Source of the DNA: Sordariomycetes sp. S80-01Y
Taxonomy: Eukaryota; Ascomycota; Sordariomycetes
NCBI GenBank assembly: GCA_037042185.1
Contig: JAXQJY010000022.1
Location: 930,001-994,000, forward strand
Reading direction: 5' to 3'
Length of the DNA stretch: 64,000 bases
Under the pieces are notes generated by a model. It was not told the origin of the DNA. It saw only the letters and a list, made by a program, of their open reading frames with translations, and made no database searches. The stretch's first letter is position 1. Every line of letters starts with the position of its first letter. The position numbers and the translations under genes are program-made. This document shows positions 11,424 to 22,457 of this stretch, in pieces.

Positions 11424-13202
11424 CTACACCTTGGTCCTCTTTCTCAAGGTGACCTCGTAGCGACCACAGGGCTCATCCAGGGTCACCTTGCGCACGTTCT
11501 CTGGACGTTCATTCAACCGCACAAAGTCGTACTGAAGTAGCAAGTGAGTGAGAACCAGCTTGAGGAGATTGCTCGTGAAGAAGCGACCGGGACAAGCTCC
11601 GCGACCCAGACCAAAGTTCAAGAAGTCGGGCGAGATATCAGTTAGCTTCGGGTTGGCTGGATCCTGCATTGACCGACGGGGGTTGAAGCCCCCAGGATAA
11701 GCGGCCTCATCCCGCTGATATGCCTTGATGGGAGCTGCTAGCATGGCCCCTTGTGGGATGTGGGTGCCGTTGGAAAAGGTGAAGCCGCCCTTCTTGCCAA
11801 CGATTCTTTCGAGGCCAGTCTCGCCAATGGGATTGTAGCGGATGCTCTCTCTGATCAGCGAGTCCATGAGGTTCAGCCTCTGGAAGAATTCATGGGAGAA
11901 GGCATCTCCTTTGGCCATTTCGGTCTCGATTTCGGCTCGCAAGTCCCCGATCATTTCTTCAAAGTCTCCTTCTGGTAGCGAGACGAGATCGTATATGAGA
12001 TTGGTCATGGTGACCAGGTTTGTATACGACTGCACGAAGTTCAAAACCATCATCCGGGCGACTATGATGATTGGCTCGTATTCGGTCGCGCGGTTCTTGT
12101 CTCGCTGCGCCGCCACAATGATGGTGCTGAGCATGTCGTTCTAAATGTCTCAGCCTGCGTGGATCTCACTGTAAATCACTTTCAACACTCACCGGCAAAT
12201 CGGGCTCTTGATCCTTCTCGGCGGCAGCATCCACGATTTTCATTCGCTCTTCAATGACAGGTACGGCATGTTTGGCGGCCTTGTTGATGAGTCTCATCAG
12301 AGGTCGGCAGATGAGGGGCAGTAACAGCCTGGGGACTGTTAGTTTCCAAGGGCATGCTCATCACATCACAGATTCATGGAGGAACTCACGGTCGAAGGAA
12401 ATGGGGGATGAAACGGGCATAAAGTGCCGAAGCGAAGAAGGTAGCCGCGTAGTCACCAGTTGCCTCGAGGTATTCCTGGTTTCGACACAGGGGATATCCC
12501 GAGATGATTCGGCTCGCAGATCTGCTCAGCAGCCGGCTGTTTGTGTCCCACATGTTGAGCTTGATCTCCCCATTCGAATCAACATTGCGCGTGATGATGT
12601 CGTCGATGCACGCCTGCATCTCCTCGTTGACCATTGGCATCTTGTCAGGGAGCTTTTGGTAGAGCTCCCTGTGAACGACCTGCCTGTACACCGGGTGTAT
12701 CACAATGTGGGCTCCCAGGGTGGTGTACTCGGGCACTAGAGACGCGTGGGTGTAGAGTTTGAGGGAGACATCGTTGTCAGGCTGTCGCACATATTCGTTA
12801 AGGAGTGCTTTTGGCACCATGAGCATGAAGCCGGTGCTGCAGTGAGGAATCGGAACAAGATGGACATTGTCCGAGCTCGCTTTGCGCATCTAGCCAGCCG
12901 TGTCAACTTCCGCACCATTGCTGACAGCTGCCACGGATTCATACCTTGCGATGGATGTCGGCAAAGATCTCGCGCGACTTCAGGGCGACGCGGTACGTCG
13001 AGTCGAGGAACGAGCCGACAGTCTTCTTCCCGCTGACCCATTCAAAGTCGCGGTAATCTTTCGAGAGCGCAGCCACGAGAGCCGGCTGCAGCAGATGGTA
13101 AATCCATGCCAACCAAATTCCCAGTGCCGAGTAGAGCACGAGGCGAGGCACGAGGGCCGTGAAGCCATCCGCAAGCCCGCCCAAAGTCGTTGCGTCCGCC
13201 AT
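11424..13202 (-). CDS. Cytochrome P450 (CYP503/CYP68-like)
   Basis: A microsomal heme-thiolate monooxygenase. Exons 13202-12945, 12889-12390, 12328-12193 and 12140-11424 join in frame to about 536 residues. An N-terminal membrane anchor (LVLYSALGIWLAWIY) is followed by SFLDSTYRVALK. The ExxR pair of helix K is in RESIRYNP, and the heme loop is FGLGRGACPG with the cysteine ligand. The I-helix lacks the standard AGxDTT and instead reads LNFVQSYTNLVTMT, which resembles fungal families acting on terpenes, such as ent-kaurene oxidase (CYP503) and CYP68; this is recall, not a search. It lies on the same strand between the epoxide hydrolase and the acyltransferase, a natural arrangement for oxidation, hydrolysis and acylation of one scaffold. 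Substrate unknown. Confidence 0.9.
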
Positions 13203-13498
13203 AGTGATGTTGGTCGTCGGTGGAAAGTTTTTGGCTGAAGATGTGTCCCAACAGTCCTCAAAATGAACGAGGATCTGTCTCCCTCGCAAGAAAAGTCATG
13301 TGAATCCCACGATGACCGAGACGGGTCGGACGGCGAGCGCGGGGGTTTGGAGTGAACGAAGCTTGGCGCCCTCTTCCTTCGCGCGATGGCGGGAGATAAG
13401 TGGTGGCCATCTCAAGACGTCGGATTCGCTGGCCGGGCGCAGCGTGAGCGTGAGCGATCATGATGATGGGGATGATGCAGTGGGGAAAGCCGTGTCTT

Positions 13499-13517
13499 GG
13501 GGGGGGGGGGGGGGGGG
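13499..13517 (+). repeat. Poly-G tract, 19 bases
   Basis: An uninterrupted run of 19 G on the plus strand (C on the minus strand, the sense of the P450 gene), about 300 bp upstream of the P450 start. Such runs vary in length and are prone to sequencing error. It could form G-quadruplex or other unusual DNA; no function shown. Confidence 0.9.
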
Positions 13518-13890
13518 CGGATGCGCTGCGATGCCTTCGGTAGTGGACAGATGGATGACTGCATGACGTGCAGCCCAGCGACTCTGCAGGGGATGGTAGC
13601 GACCTCCAGCGACCTCAGCGACCTCAGGCTGGTGCACCCGCTGTAGATTGGAGGCTGCGCCCAATGGACGCCTGGAGAATGCTGGAGCCTGGGGCGGTCG
13701 ACCCCATATTCCCCTCTCCAGGCCTGTGGAGGGGCTTCGTTCTCCGCAGATGCCCCGTCACAGTTTGCATCCTTCGGTCTGCTGGGCGCCGGATCTGCCA
13801 GTGTCAGTGACTCTGACGCTGGACGAGACCCCGCAGTTCTTTATCAGACAAGTCTCGACTGATTGACTGCTGCCTGGATTACGGCTCCTT

Positions 13891-13924
13891 GCGCTGCTTG
13901 CTTCCTTGCGCTGCTTGCTTCCTT
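13891..13924. repeat. 17-bp direct tandem repeat, two copies
   Basis: The unit GCGCTGCTTGCTTCCTT occurs twice back to back without mismatch. It lies between the acyltransferase stop and the P450 promoter. It looks like simple slippage duplication. Confidence 0.85.
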
Positions 13925-14218
13925 CCGCATCCCTTGTGGAGCGCGTCCCAAAAGAAGGATCACAGCCACGAGCAAATACTCCCCAGCGCTGCTCCAGCGG
14001 GGGTTCGACGGTTGAGAGAGAGCATGGATTCTTTTCTTGGACACGTTGGGATCAATTCTTGAGGTCCATGGTCGTTACAAGAGCTTCGTGAATGCTGCCA
14101 TTTCGCTCTGCAGAGTCGGGGCACCCGTATGAGCACCCGCATCTCCGGGAAACAGAATCTTTCCATCGTCTAAACCCCATTTCCAAAGACATGCAAGTGC
14201 AATACAAATGTCTGAGGC

Positions 14219-15788
14219 CTACAGACGCGCCTTGACCTGCCCCGGCTGGCCATCGTCGTCGTATCGGCGCACAAAGGCCATGAAGTCTTCCCACATGGGC
14301 TTCGCCACGGTGAGCGTCAACCAGGTGTTCTCGTGGACGTCCTCGCCCACAACAACGTAGAGGCTTGAAATGACGGACACGGTGTTGTGCGACGGGTCGG
14401 AGAGCGACCAGTACGTCGGGTGGCCCCGTTTGCTCTTCGGGGACGGCCTGCGCTCTGCATCCTTGACGATGGCCGGGCTGAAGTCCATCCTGTCCGAAAT
14501 GCGACCCATGCTCCAGTTGGACAGGAACTGCGTGGCCATGTCCTTCGTGCCAAAGATGACGGGCAGGTCGTGCTCCTTCATCGTCTCCACGGACAGCGCC
14601 ACGCTTGCTCTCAGCTGCTCCTCGGAGATCTGGTCGCTGATGGCCTGCCGAACCAGCAGAGCGAGCTGTCCCAGCGGCAGAGTCAGCGCCTTGTCTGCTG
14701 GGCAGGAGAAGTGGACGTTTGCCGGCGAGTTGAGCACGTAGGCTGCGTCCGGTCGCATCAGGTTTTTCGCGTGCCCACGGGGATTCAGAGCCATTATCGT
14801 CATGACCTCGCGGGTCGACCCGGGCCCTTCGGCCTGAGCGCGTACGCGACAGGCGGCGGCTGTCAGAATGTCTCCCGTCGATATGAACTTGCCCTCGCTC
14901 GCGATGTGGCCCCTTGCTTCCTTGACCATTGCCGCGATGACGCGCTTGGGGATGCACACGGTCCGTGCCTCAACCTCGACCGCGCGCCACGACTCGAACA
15001 GACTCCGCATCGCCCAGTACTTAAAGCGCCAGCCGCTCAGCACCTTGTCCGAGAGCCGGTGGCTCTCCTTGGCTGGCGGGTACAGGAACTCCTTGAAAGG
15101 GTCGTCCCTGTAGCCCATCAATGGCGGCACCGCTTCGAGTCGGCCGGCCAGGACGTTGCGCCACGCGTCGAGAAGAGCCATGTAGCCCCCGAGGTCGGTC
15201 GAGATGTGCGTGTGCGCGAGACCTAACAGCGTACCGTCTGTAAAGGTCTGTATGTGAAGACAGAACTGCGGCTTGCCGCCGTAGATGAAGTCGTCCAGCG
15301 TCCGGGGGCTGTCGGGACCCAGCGCGAGAGGAGTGAACTTTCTCGGACCTGGAAAGGTAGCCACATCACCAGTCGGCTCGGGGAGCGTCGACGCCAACGG
15401 GTGCTGCGACATGGGATAGCCATGCTCCTCCGTGCTCAGAAAGACAGCTGGTCGTAACTTGGTAGATTTCTCTGGTACGTGGATCTCCAGTCTGCCGTCC
15501 GGCTGCGATGGTCGTCAGCATCGAGAACAACGCCTCCAGGATAAAAGAATCACTTGCCCGTGGTCTGAACCTTCCGCTGAACTTTCGCCACCCCGGCATC
15601 TGAAACAGCGTTGTCAAGGCATCGTGGATTTTGTGAGGATCCAGGATATCGTCAAACTTGTATGTCCACACCAAGATGATGCCGCGTGCTGCAGACGAGC
15701 CGTCGAACATGTGCACAGGGAGCACTTCGTCGGTCGCGACTGTGGGCGGCAGCTGGCGCGTCTCCTTGGCTCTCCCAATAAGAGGCAT
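14219..15788 (-). CDS. HxxxD acyltransferase (transferase family PF02458)
   Basis: A BAHD-like fungal acyl-CoA O-acyltransferase, likely modifying a hydroxyl group on a secondary metabolite. Exon 1 (15788-15558) and exon 2 (15502-14219) give 504 residues. The catalytic HxxxD is in THISTD followed by GG. The N-terminal part has PVHMFDGS and the GWRKFSGRFRPR segment that leads into DGRLEIHVP, typical of trichothecene-acetyltransferase-like fungal proteins. The intron (15557-15503) starts with GCAAGT and ends CAG, a GC-AG intron; no GT donor restores the match to the family here. The start is the ATG at 15788, after which conserved sequence begins; upstream in-frame codons look non-coding. It is co-directional with P450 and epoxide hydrolase. 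Confidence 0.87.
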
Positions 15789-17454
15789 CTTGAGAAGAGA
15801 GACCCGTCGCGATGAGCTTGCTGCAGGTGTTGAAGCAAGGTTGAGAGTTTTGAGACCGCGCCGCAATCTTGGGTGACGGAGCCAAGACAGGCGCCGGAAT
15901 CCTGATGATATTCACATACACCCTTGCAACACCGGCGGGGATCTGTAGTCAACGCGGAATCCACAATTGGACCAATCCATCTGGCATCGTACAGAAGAAC
16001 ATAGTTGGTCGATCATATCCCAAAATGGTCCAAGGCTGCCGGAAGTCCAGCCTGATCATGCCCTTTACCACAGCGCCATCGCCCAGCATTCCCGACTCTT
16101 CACTGGCGGTCTTAGTTGGGGCGAAGCCTGGGTCCGCGGGCACCATCCCAACCAGACAATGAGTCTTGAACTTGGCCAAGTCTTGTTTGCGTTTCTCATC
16201 ACCTTGGTGGCTTCCTCTATGACCGAGAATTGCCTCGAAACTTGCACCTTTGACCTACCACATGCTTGGCCTGGACCCTGGAGATTGGCCAAATGGCATC
16301 AGCATGAAACGTCGCCTACCGTTCAGTTTCAATCGTGCAGCCAGACAGGAAATGCTCACGTGAATCAGTCGACTTTTTGGAGCTGCCTGACAAGCTCGAG
16401 TGAGTTCGAATTCTGCACATAGTCGATATTCTAGGCCTCGAGTTGATACCTTTGACCTTTGTTTGGTGTGTTTGTCGTGAACATTGAGAACAACTGCCGT
16501 TAACCCTCAATCACGGCGCAGCCGACCGAGGGCATCATTGGCGACTCGGGGTTAACCGGCCTCAACAAAGAGAGAAAGGCACAAGATTTTCTGTATTTGA
16601 GTCGCAACAATGTCATTTTGATAGATGTCTAGAGCGCGTGCCCTGCTTGTCGGACCCAGTAGGTGCGGAGCGTCGATCTCATAGCAGCCCTGGAGCAGCG
16701 CCCAGTTCACGAACGGGACATCGCTTGGAGACTGTGTCAGCTACGGGCGTAACGCCTCCGCCATTCAAAGTTACACTGGGTGACTGCCGAGGAAGGAGCT
16801 CCGCATCCCATCCCGCAGTTACATAAACTCGCGGGTTGACCGCGATATCCCGCTCCAGGCCCGCGCTCGTGGAACCACAGTACGGACCAATAATACCATG
16901 TAGATTGACTTTGTTCAGGCCTACCGGCGTTCGTTGTATTCAAGTCGTCGCGGCAGGGTTCTGTCGGAGCACCTCTTTACGCTATCTTGGGATGTATTGC
17001 TTCGAGTTGTGGCATCTGCCCTCCGATTTGGCACGATGTTTGCCCGGGCGGGGCTGCTCAACTAGGTCATCGCTCGCGTACGGTTCAAGAAGCAGGGCGA
17101 CGGCCGTCGTGCGGTCGCGGTGGAGGATTGAATCAGCGTAAGGGGGTACCCTCGAAGCAGCAGCCTTGTTGCTGAGCAGATATCACCTGAGCTGAGTCTT
17201 CTATAAAACACTAACTCCGTGGGTCGAAGTTGGAACAAGCCATGCTTAAAGCCTCAAACGTGCCGTCCGGCAACCCCGTCGTTCACAGCGCGTAGGCCGC
17301 TTTCCAACGCCACTGCACAGGTCGATCCCGTTCTACCCTATCGAAAGAGCTTTGATTGAATACAGCTGAAGTCAATGAGCGGCAAGTACCTGTACTGTGT
17401 CGGCAATGAAAGTTTGAATATTGTTCAAGTCTGGGTATCTACTCGCACGGCACA
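15789..17454. other. Long intergenic stretch
   Basis: About 1.67 kb between the acyltransferase start and the glycosyltransferase stop. Short open frames on both strands lack ATG starts, domain likeness or splice-consistent extensions. I see no gene, repeat or mobile-element ends. The acyltransferase promoter must lie at its left side. Confidence 0.45.
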
Positions 17455-19153
17455 TTACAACGCCCCTTTTCCATCCCTAAACACCTCGTCGTACCAAGGG
17501 TGTTCCGCCTCCACGGTTTCATTGTCCCAGTGACAAACGGACGCCCATTCGGCAACGTGCAGCCCCCAAGCTTGATCCTCGGATTTCCTTCCAAAAATTA
17601 GGGGCTTCCTGTCAGGCCTTTCTGCATCCGAGGCCCATATCTGCAAGGTGCCATTGTTGGCTGGCAACACCACAAGCGGTGCGACGTGACTGGCCGGGGC
17701 TGAGTTGGCCTCGATCAGGCGGCGCAGGTAGGGGAAGTACCAAGTCTGATCCCACCAAGTTGTCCTCCGACTCTTGAGCCCGTTCTTCCAGGCGTTGTGG
17801 TGGATAGCAACCGGCACGGCCGTTGTCCAAAAGTCAGTGTAAAGCGGCAAAGCGCCCCAGCTACGCACTTCTGCTGCAATGTCTCCAAAAGCAGCGAGCG
17901 GGCTTCTGGCACTCTGAATGTCTTTGGGTACCCCGTGCACGCGAGGTGGTGTAACACCAGCCTCACCAGACAGCTCCTCGACCAACTGGGACTGGCCCAG
18001 GGCAACGAAGTACCCATCTTTCTCAGAATAGCAAGTCGGGTAGAACAGTTCCTGCGTATAGTCCAGCCCAACGTGGTACTCAAACATGTCGTGGGACGCC
18101 AGCGCCTTGTCCTCGCCCGACTGCAGCAGTCTTTCGTCCAGAAAGCGTTGCCGCCAGACCTCTTGTTCGCCGAATACCTCGGAAAACACGCCCTGATCGC
18201 CCGCTAGCTGCTCTCCCTCGTCAAGCACCTTCAAGTGCCTGTCCATTTTGTCCTTGACCCGCCGGAAGTAGCGCTTCATGTCACCCACAGGCCCCATGAA
18301 GCTACCGCTGTTGACATAACGTGGTCGTAAATAGTTCCAGCCAAATAATGTCGAGTCGGTAAAGAGGCCATATATGTTGGGTGACAGGATGCTCTCGGGT
18401 AGCTGGTTGCAGTGCAGGTTCGATACTGGGTCTCGCGGCGCAAAGCAGCCCTTTTGCGCTGAGACAATCGTTTCTACACGCACACCGTCGGCCTTTTTGA
18501 AGCCATCGTGGAACAGACGGCGATTTGCTTGCTGGACGCTCTTGAAGTATCGTTCTAACAAGACTTCGGGTGGAAGCTGAAGCCAAACATCGTGCGCATC
18601 CAGCATCACCACCAGGTCATCCTCGTGCAGTTCAACCCCCTCTGCCCATTCTAGGAAGTCTAGCGTCCCCGTTACTTTGCCCAGGTGTGATGGTCCAACT
18701 CCCTGTTCGTCTGTGTGGAAATCCTTTTTCCAATTAACGAGTATAGGGGCCGGATACCCCAACGCAACGGCGCTCGCGATGACCTTGCAGAGGTCAGAGC
18801 TCGGAGTGTCAACGGGGAGAATGATGACGAGTTTTCGGTCTCCAGCGGGGATGTCAGAAGCGTATAGCGAGAGTCCTGTTTGTATTGGCAGCCTGTAGTC
18901 GAGTTGTCGATGTGACATCTGTACCGTGAGCAACTGGACCCTCCAAAGACGTCATAAGGGAACTGACCCATAGCAAGCAAGACACGGTAAACAGCAAGAA
19001 GAAGCACGTGGCAAGGAAGACGAGTTTGCTGAATCGGCGCCGTCCAAACCGGGAGGGGAGCGCCGGCTCGCTCAGCCAGCGGATGGCGGTAGTCTTTGAA
19101 GCTGGTGTTGACGGATCGGGGCTCGCAGAGAGAGCAGAGTAGAGCCACGCCAT
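17455..19153 (-). CDS. Type II membrane glycosyltransferase, PLOD-like fold
   Basis: Resembles the fungal glycosyltransferase group with a procollagen-lysine (PLOD)-like glycosyltransferase fold, expected in the Golgi lumen. Exon 1 (19153-18968) and exon 2 (18918-17455) join across a 49-bp GTCAGT-CAG intron to 549 residues. Exon 1 encodes a basic cytoplasmic tail and one transmembrane anchor (about residues 43-62, LVFLATCFFLLFTVSCLLW). The catalytic part begins KLVIILPVDTPSSD, has the acidic metal-binding stretch VVMLDAHDVW, and continues with a Tyr-Val-Asn-Ser-Gly segment (RYVNSGSFMGP) and GDQGVFSEVF, all usual in this group. No neighbour indicates the acceptor. A role in protein or cell-wall glycosylation is inference. 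Confidence 0.8.
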
Positions 19154-20196
19154 GTTGACATTGTTGGAGGAGAGAAGGTGGCAGGCACCGAGACTGGAAT
19201 GATTGAGACAGACATGGCGCTCGCGTGCTCATCAATGCGCCTGATGCTATGCAAATTCATTTCAGACATGGCTAGGCATTGCATGGCGTGGGCTCGCGAA
19301 CTCCGCCGCAAGGGAGCCTGATGAGCTCTGGCTTCTCCTATCCACTCAGCGTCAGCACTTCGAATTCCTCGCCAATGGAAATTTGACAGGTGGATGAGGA
19401 GGATCATGGGGCTTTACCGTCTGGGTAGTCGCCGAAAGAAGCAAATCTGACCACAGCCCCCAAACGCGCTCGGCCATTTCTTCTTGTATAACATGAGCCT
19501 GGCGCCGGCGAGGCGCCAGCCAGGTGCGCGCGTGCCTCAGCCCCCTCGACGTACAGGTACGCACTTCTTACCGCCAGGCTGTGCGAGTATTAGCAGCCCC
19601 GTCCTCGAGGTCGCCTTGTGCATGACGCGTCGCGCTCGATCGACGAAGAGAGGCAGTCTTGGCTTTAGTCATGCTGCTTCTTGATCCTGGGTCCCCTTCA
19701 TTTCGCGCCGATCACGGCATCGCACTGCAAATGGCGTCTTTTTGGCGGTCTGGGATGTAGGATGTGTCAAGGGTGGGTTTTCCGGCTGAGGATCTCCCAA
19801 GAATAGTGCGTGAGACGATCCGCGACTACCGCAGCGGTAGCCAATTGCGAGTTTAATAATGATGCGCCGCCTCAAGCTGAAGCTGAGCTGCTAGCTAAGT
19901 TGACAGGGGTCTGTGATCTCCCGCCTTGTGCCGTGCTGGTGAGATCTGCCGGCATTCCGAGGGACTTTGGTAGCGCGCCAGCGCGCATGCACTGTATCGG
20001 CAGAGACCGAATTGTGCGGGATCTTGGCTTACCCTAGACTTCCAGGTGATAATTTGCCTAGAGTTTTTCCAAACAAAGTATTGGAAGTCAGGCCGCCTCG
20101 GAGCTCTGATCAACATGTGACTTTATCATTAACTAAGCTCATTTTGGTAAAATAGCCTTGTTTCCGTCCACAATTATACCTGTGCCAGAGCAATCC
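19154..20196. other. Intergenic between glycosyltransferase and sugar transporter
   Basis: About 1 kb. It should contain the glycosyltransferase promoter near 19154-19500. The remainder shows only short shadow frames, and I see no gene. Confidence 0.45.
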
Positions 20197-21783
20197 TCAA
20201 TCCTTGTGAACCACGTCCTCTTTGACTCCTGCGCCGTGTTGGCCAGCCTGTCTGATAGCATTAGCGCCGGCAACGACATCAGATCCGTCAAATATCTCGG
20301 CAACTTCCTCGAGCCCTCTGCCTTTGGTTTCTGGGAAGAAGAACCATATAAGAGTAAAGTGAATACCGATGGCCACGCACCAGACAATGTAGTACTTCCA
20401 GGATATGGCATCCATTGCTATCGGATTCACAAATGCGTTGAATGCGCTGGCGACATTACCGGTGAGCTGGTACAACATTGACGCTTTGGCACGTAGCGAA
20501 TATGGAACCACCTCCATGATATAAGTGGCACCAATTGGGGAACAGGCGTGGTACCAGAGCGAGAAGACGAAAATCATGGCAATGACGGCGCCGGCATAAC
20601 CAGAGTGCTCGAAATTCGTCTTCTCGTTGAGCGCGGAACAAATGGTCCAGATGATGTATGACAGACCCATGCCAGCCATGCCGATGAGGAAAAGTCTGCG
20701 ACGTCCAGCCTTGTCTACTAGGGAAGCAAAGAAGCAGGCAGTGAGGAAACTCCAAATCTGCGTGCAGCCGTTGATGATGAGCTGAGTCTTAGGGTCGGTG
20801 ATGCCGATCGAGTTGAGGACCTTGGCAAGGTAATACGACGTGAGGGCATTACCAGACCACTGTAGCATGGCAGGAATATACAAGGCGATGAAGAGTCGAT
20901 GCATGTTTCCCCTCGTCGAGACCCATTCGGTCCAGCGTGATTTCTTCTGGATCTTCTCCATCTCAAGCGTCGCCGTGATCTCAGCCATCTCGAACCGAGC
21001 CAGGCGGGAGTTGCTGTCGCCGTAGCCGTGCCATTTGACGAGGATGCCAAACGCCTTTTTGTACTGGCCTTTGTAAATGAGCCATCGCGGGGACTCAGGG
21101 ACGAATATGCTCAGAATGGCTTGAACTATTGAGAAGACACACTGTAACAGACTCGGGAGGCGCCAAGCCCACGAGCTCTCCATCGTAAAAGTCCCGTACG
21201 TGACCCATGCCGCTATGAGCGCCCCCAGGGGCCACGAAACCAGGAAGAAGGACACGATCTGGCCCCGGTGCGTCGGGTAGGCGACCTCGGACAGTAGGGG
21301 CGGAGCAGCTGTCGAAACGATACCAAGGCCGAACCCAATGACGAAGCGGGAGGCGACGAACATCGCGTAGTTTGTAGCGGCAGCCTGGATGACAGAGCCC
21401 AAGATGATCAAGAGTGAGCCGGCAAAGATGGGAATACGGCGGCCGAACCAATCGCACAGCTGAGAGGAGATGACGATGGAAATGAGGACACCTCCGTTTG
21501 GACCAAAGGTCATCGCTCCAAGCCTTGCACCCGTTGGTTCCCCAAAAAAGGCTTGCCACTGAGGCAGCGACTGCATGCCATTGATCATGCTGGCATCGAA
21601 GCCTGTCGCAGTCTGCGTGAGAAGGCAGCTGAAGAGAAGCAAGTTGAGCTTCCAAAGAGTCCCGTCTTTGTACCAAGGACAGCGGTCCTTAGGGACGACG
21701 TCTTTCAGGAGCAAGCCATTGAAGTCCTCATTGTAGAGGTCGGTCGGCTGCCCGCGCTCGTCGAAACTGGGCGTTTTGGCCAT
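20197..21783 (-). CDS. MFS sugar porter (hexose/lactose permease-like)
   Basis: A proton-coupled sugar transporter of the plasma membrane, encoded without introns (528 residues). Twelve hydrophobic segments are apparent. Sugar-porter signatures are present: GFDASMINGMQSLPQW after helix 1, DWFGRRIP between helices 2 and 3, RFVIGFGLGI, PESPRWLIYKGQ before the central loop, VDKAGRRRLFLIG, and PETKGRGLEEV after helix 12. I use the ATG at 21783; a GTG 12 codons upstream is in frame but not a likely fungal start. The gene is divergent from a secreted GH43-like enzyme 674 bp away, which suggests uptake of the sugar that enzyme releases. Exact sugar unknown. Confidence 0.9.
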   Translation of the reverse strand: MAKTPSFDERGQPTDLYNEDFNGLLLKDVVPKDRCPWYKDGTLWKLNLLLFSCLLTQTATGFDASMINGMQSLPQWQAFFGEPTGARLGAMTFGPNGGVLISIVISSQLCDWFGRRIPIFAGSLLIILGSVIQAAATNYAMFVASRFVIGFGLGIVSTAAPPLLSEVAYPTHRGQIVSFFLVSWPLGALIAAWVTYGTFTMESSWAWRLPSLLQCVFSIVQAILSIFVPESPRWLIYKGQYKKAFGILVKWHGYGDSNSRLARFEMAEITATLEMEKIQKKSRWTEWVSTRGNMHRLFIALYIPAMLQWSGNALTSYYLAKVLNSIGITDPKTQLIINGCTQIWSFLTACFFASLVDKAGRRRLFLIGMAGMGLSYIIWTICSALNEKTNFEHSGYAGAVIAMIFVFSLWYHACSPIGATYIMEVVPYSLRAKASMLYQLTGNVASAFNAFVNPIAMDAISWKYYIVWCVAIGIHFTLIWFFFPETKGRGLEEVAEIFDGSDVVAGANAIRQAGQHGAGVKEDVVHKD

Positions 21784-22457
21784 GCTGGGGGCTGACTCGG
21801 TTCCCGAAATGCTGCGCACCGGTGAAGGCTTTACCCACTCGAAAGATTTGAAGTCTACCAGATATAATGTTTCGTCGCGAAGGTTTGTTATATGCCTTCA
21901 GTCGGATAGCGGCAGCGAGAGCACGAGGGCGACGTGAACACGGGCATCGGGTGAAAGATGGCCGCCACATAGACCGTTACTGCACTCCATTCAATGACAG
22001 ACACTCCCTTCAATTGGAACATGGAGCCGCATCGGACGTCGGGTGATTTCGACCAGACCCCGGGTCTCCATCTGCAACGCTTCCGCCACCCCGCGTCTTG
22101 AGCCCGTTGGCCATGTTGCCCATTACTGCGGGCTTAATCAATTACCCCGTGGGCAGCAACCGAGCCCGTCTATTGCTCCGGGCCGTTGTGCGGGGCTTGT
22201 TGCTGCCAACCCCAGATTTCCCGATATGACGAAAGGCCGGCCCTGGTTTCATTCAGTACCTCCCAAGGTTGCAACAGAGATACAGATGATCTGCGAAACT
22301 CCACTTGAAGCTGTCACCAAGCGCACCAATGTAGCCTGGAGAGACCCATGGAGGGTGGTGGGCAATAGAGTATTTAAACAGACAGCTACTCTCCTTGGAG
22401 TGGCTGCCGTCGATTGGAACACTGTATACTGCCATAACCACCTGTAAACTTGCCGCC
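21784..22457. promoter_or_regulatory. Divergent promoter, sugar transporter / GH43
   Basis: A 674-bp shared upstream region. A TATTTAA at about 22371 lies near 85 bp before the GH43 ATG. Pyrimidine-rich leader sequence precedes both starts. Co-regulation is inferred from the arrangement. Confidence 0.5.

Larger units (their letters stand above)
13203..14218. promoter_or_regulatory. P450 upstream region with low-complexity tracts
   Basis: About 1 kb between P450 and acyltransferase. It includes a 19-base G run at 13499-13517, a short tandem of AGCGACCTC-like units at about 13598-13626, and a perfect 17-bp tandem duplication at 13891-13907 and 13908-13924. No gene seen. Confidence 0.55.

Noticed and set aside
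13300-13566. A plus-strand frame spanning the poly-G tract
   Set aside because: It encodes a polyglycine run created by the homopolymer and lies antisense in the P450 upstream region; no protein features.
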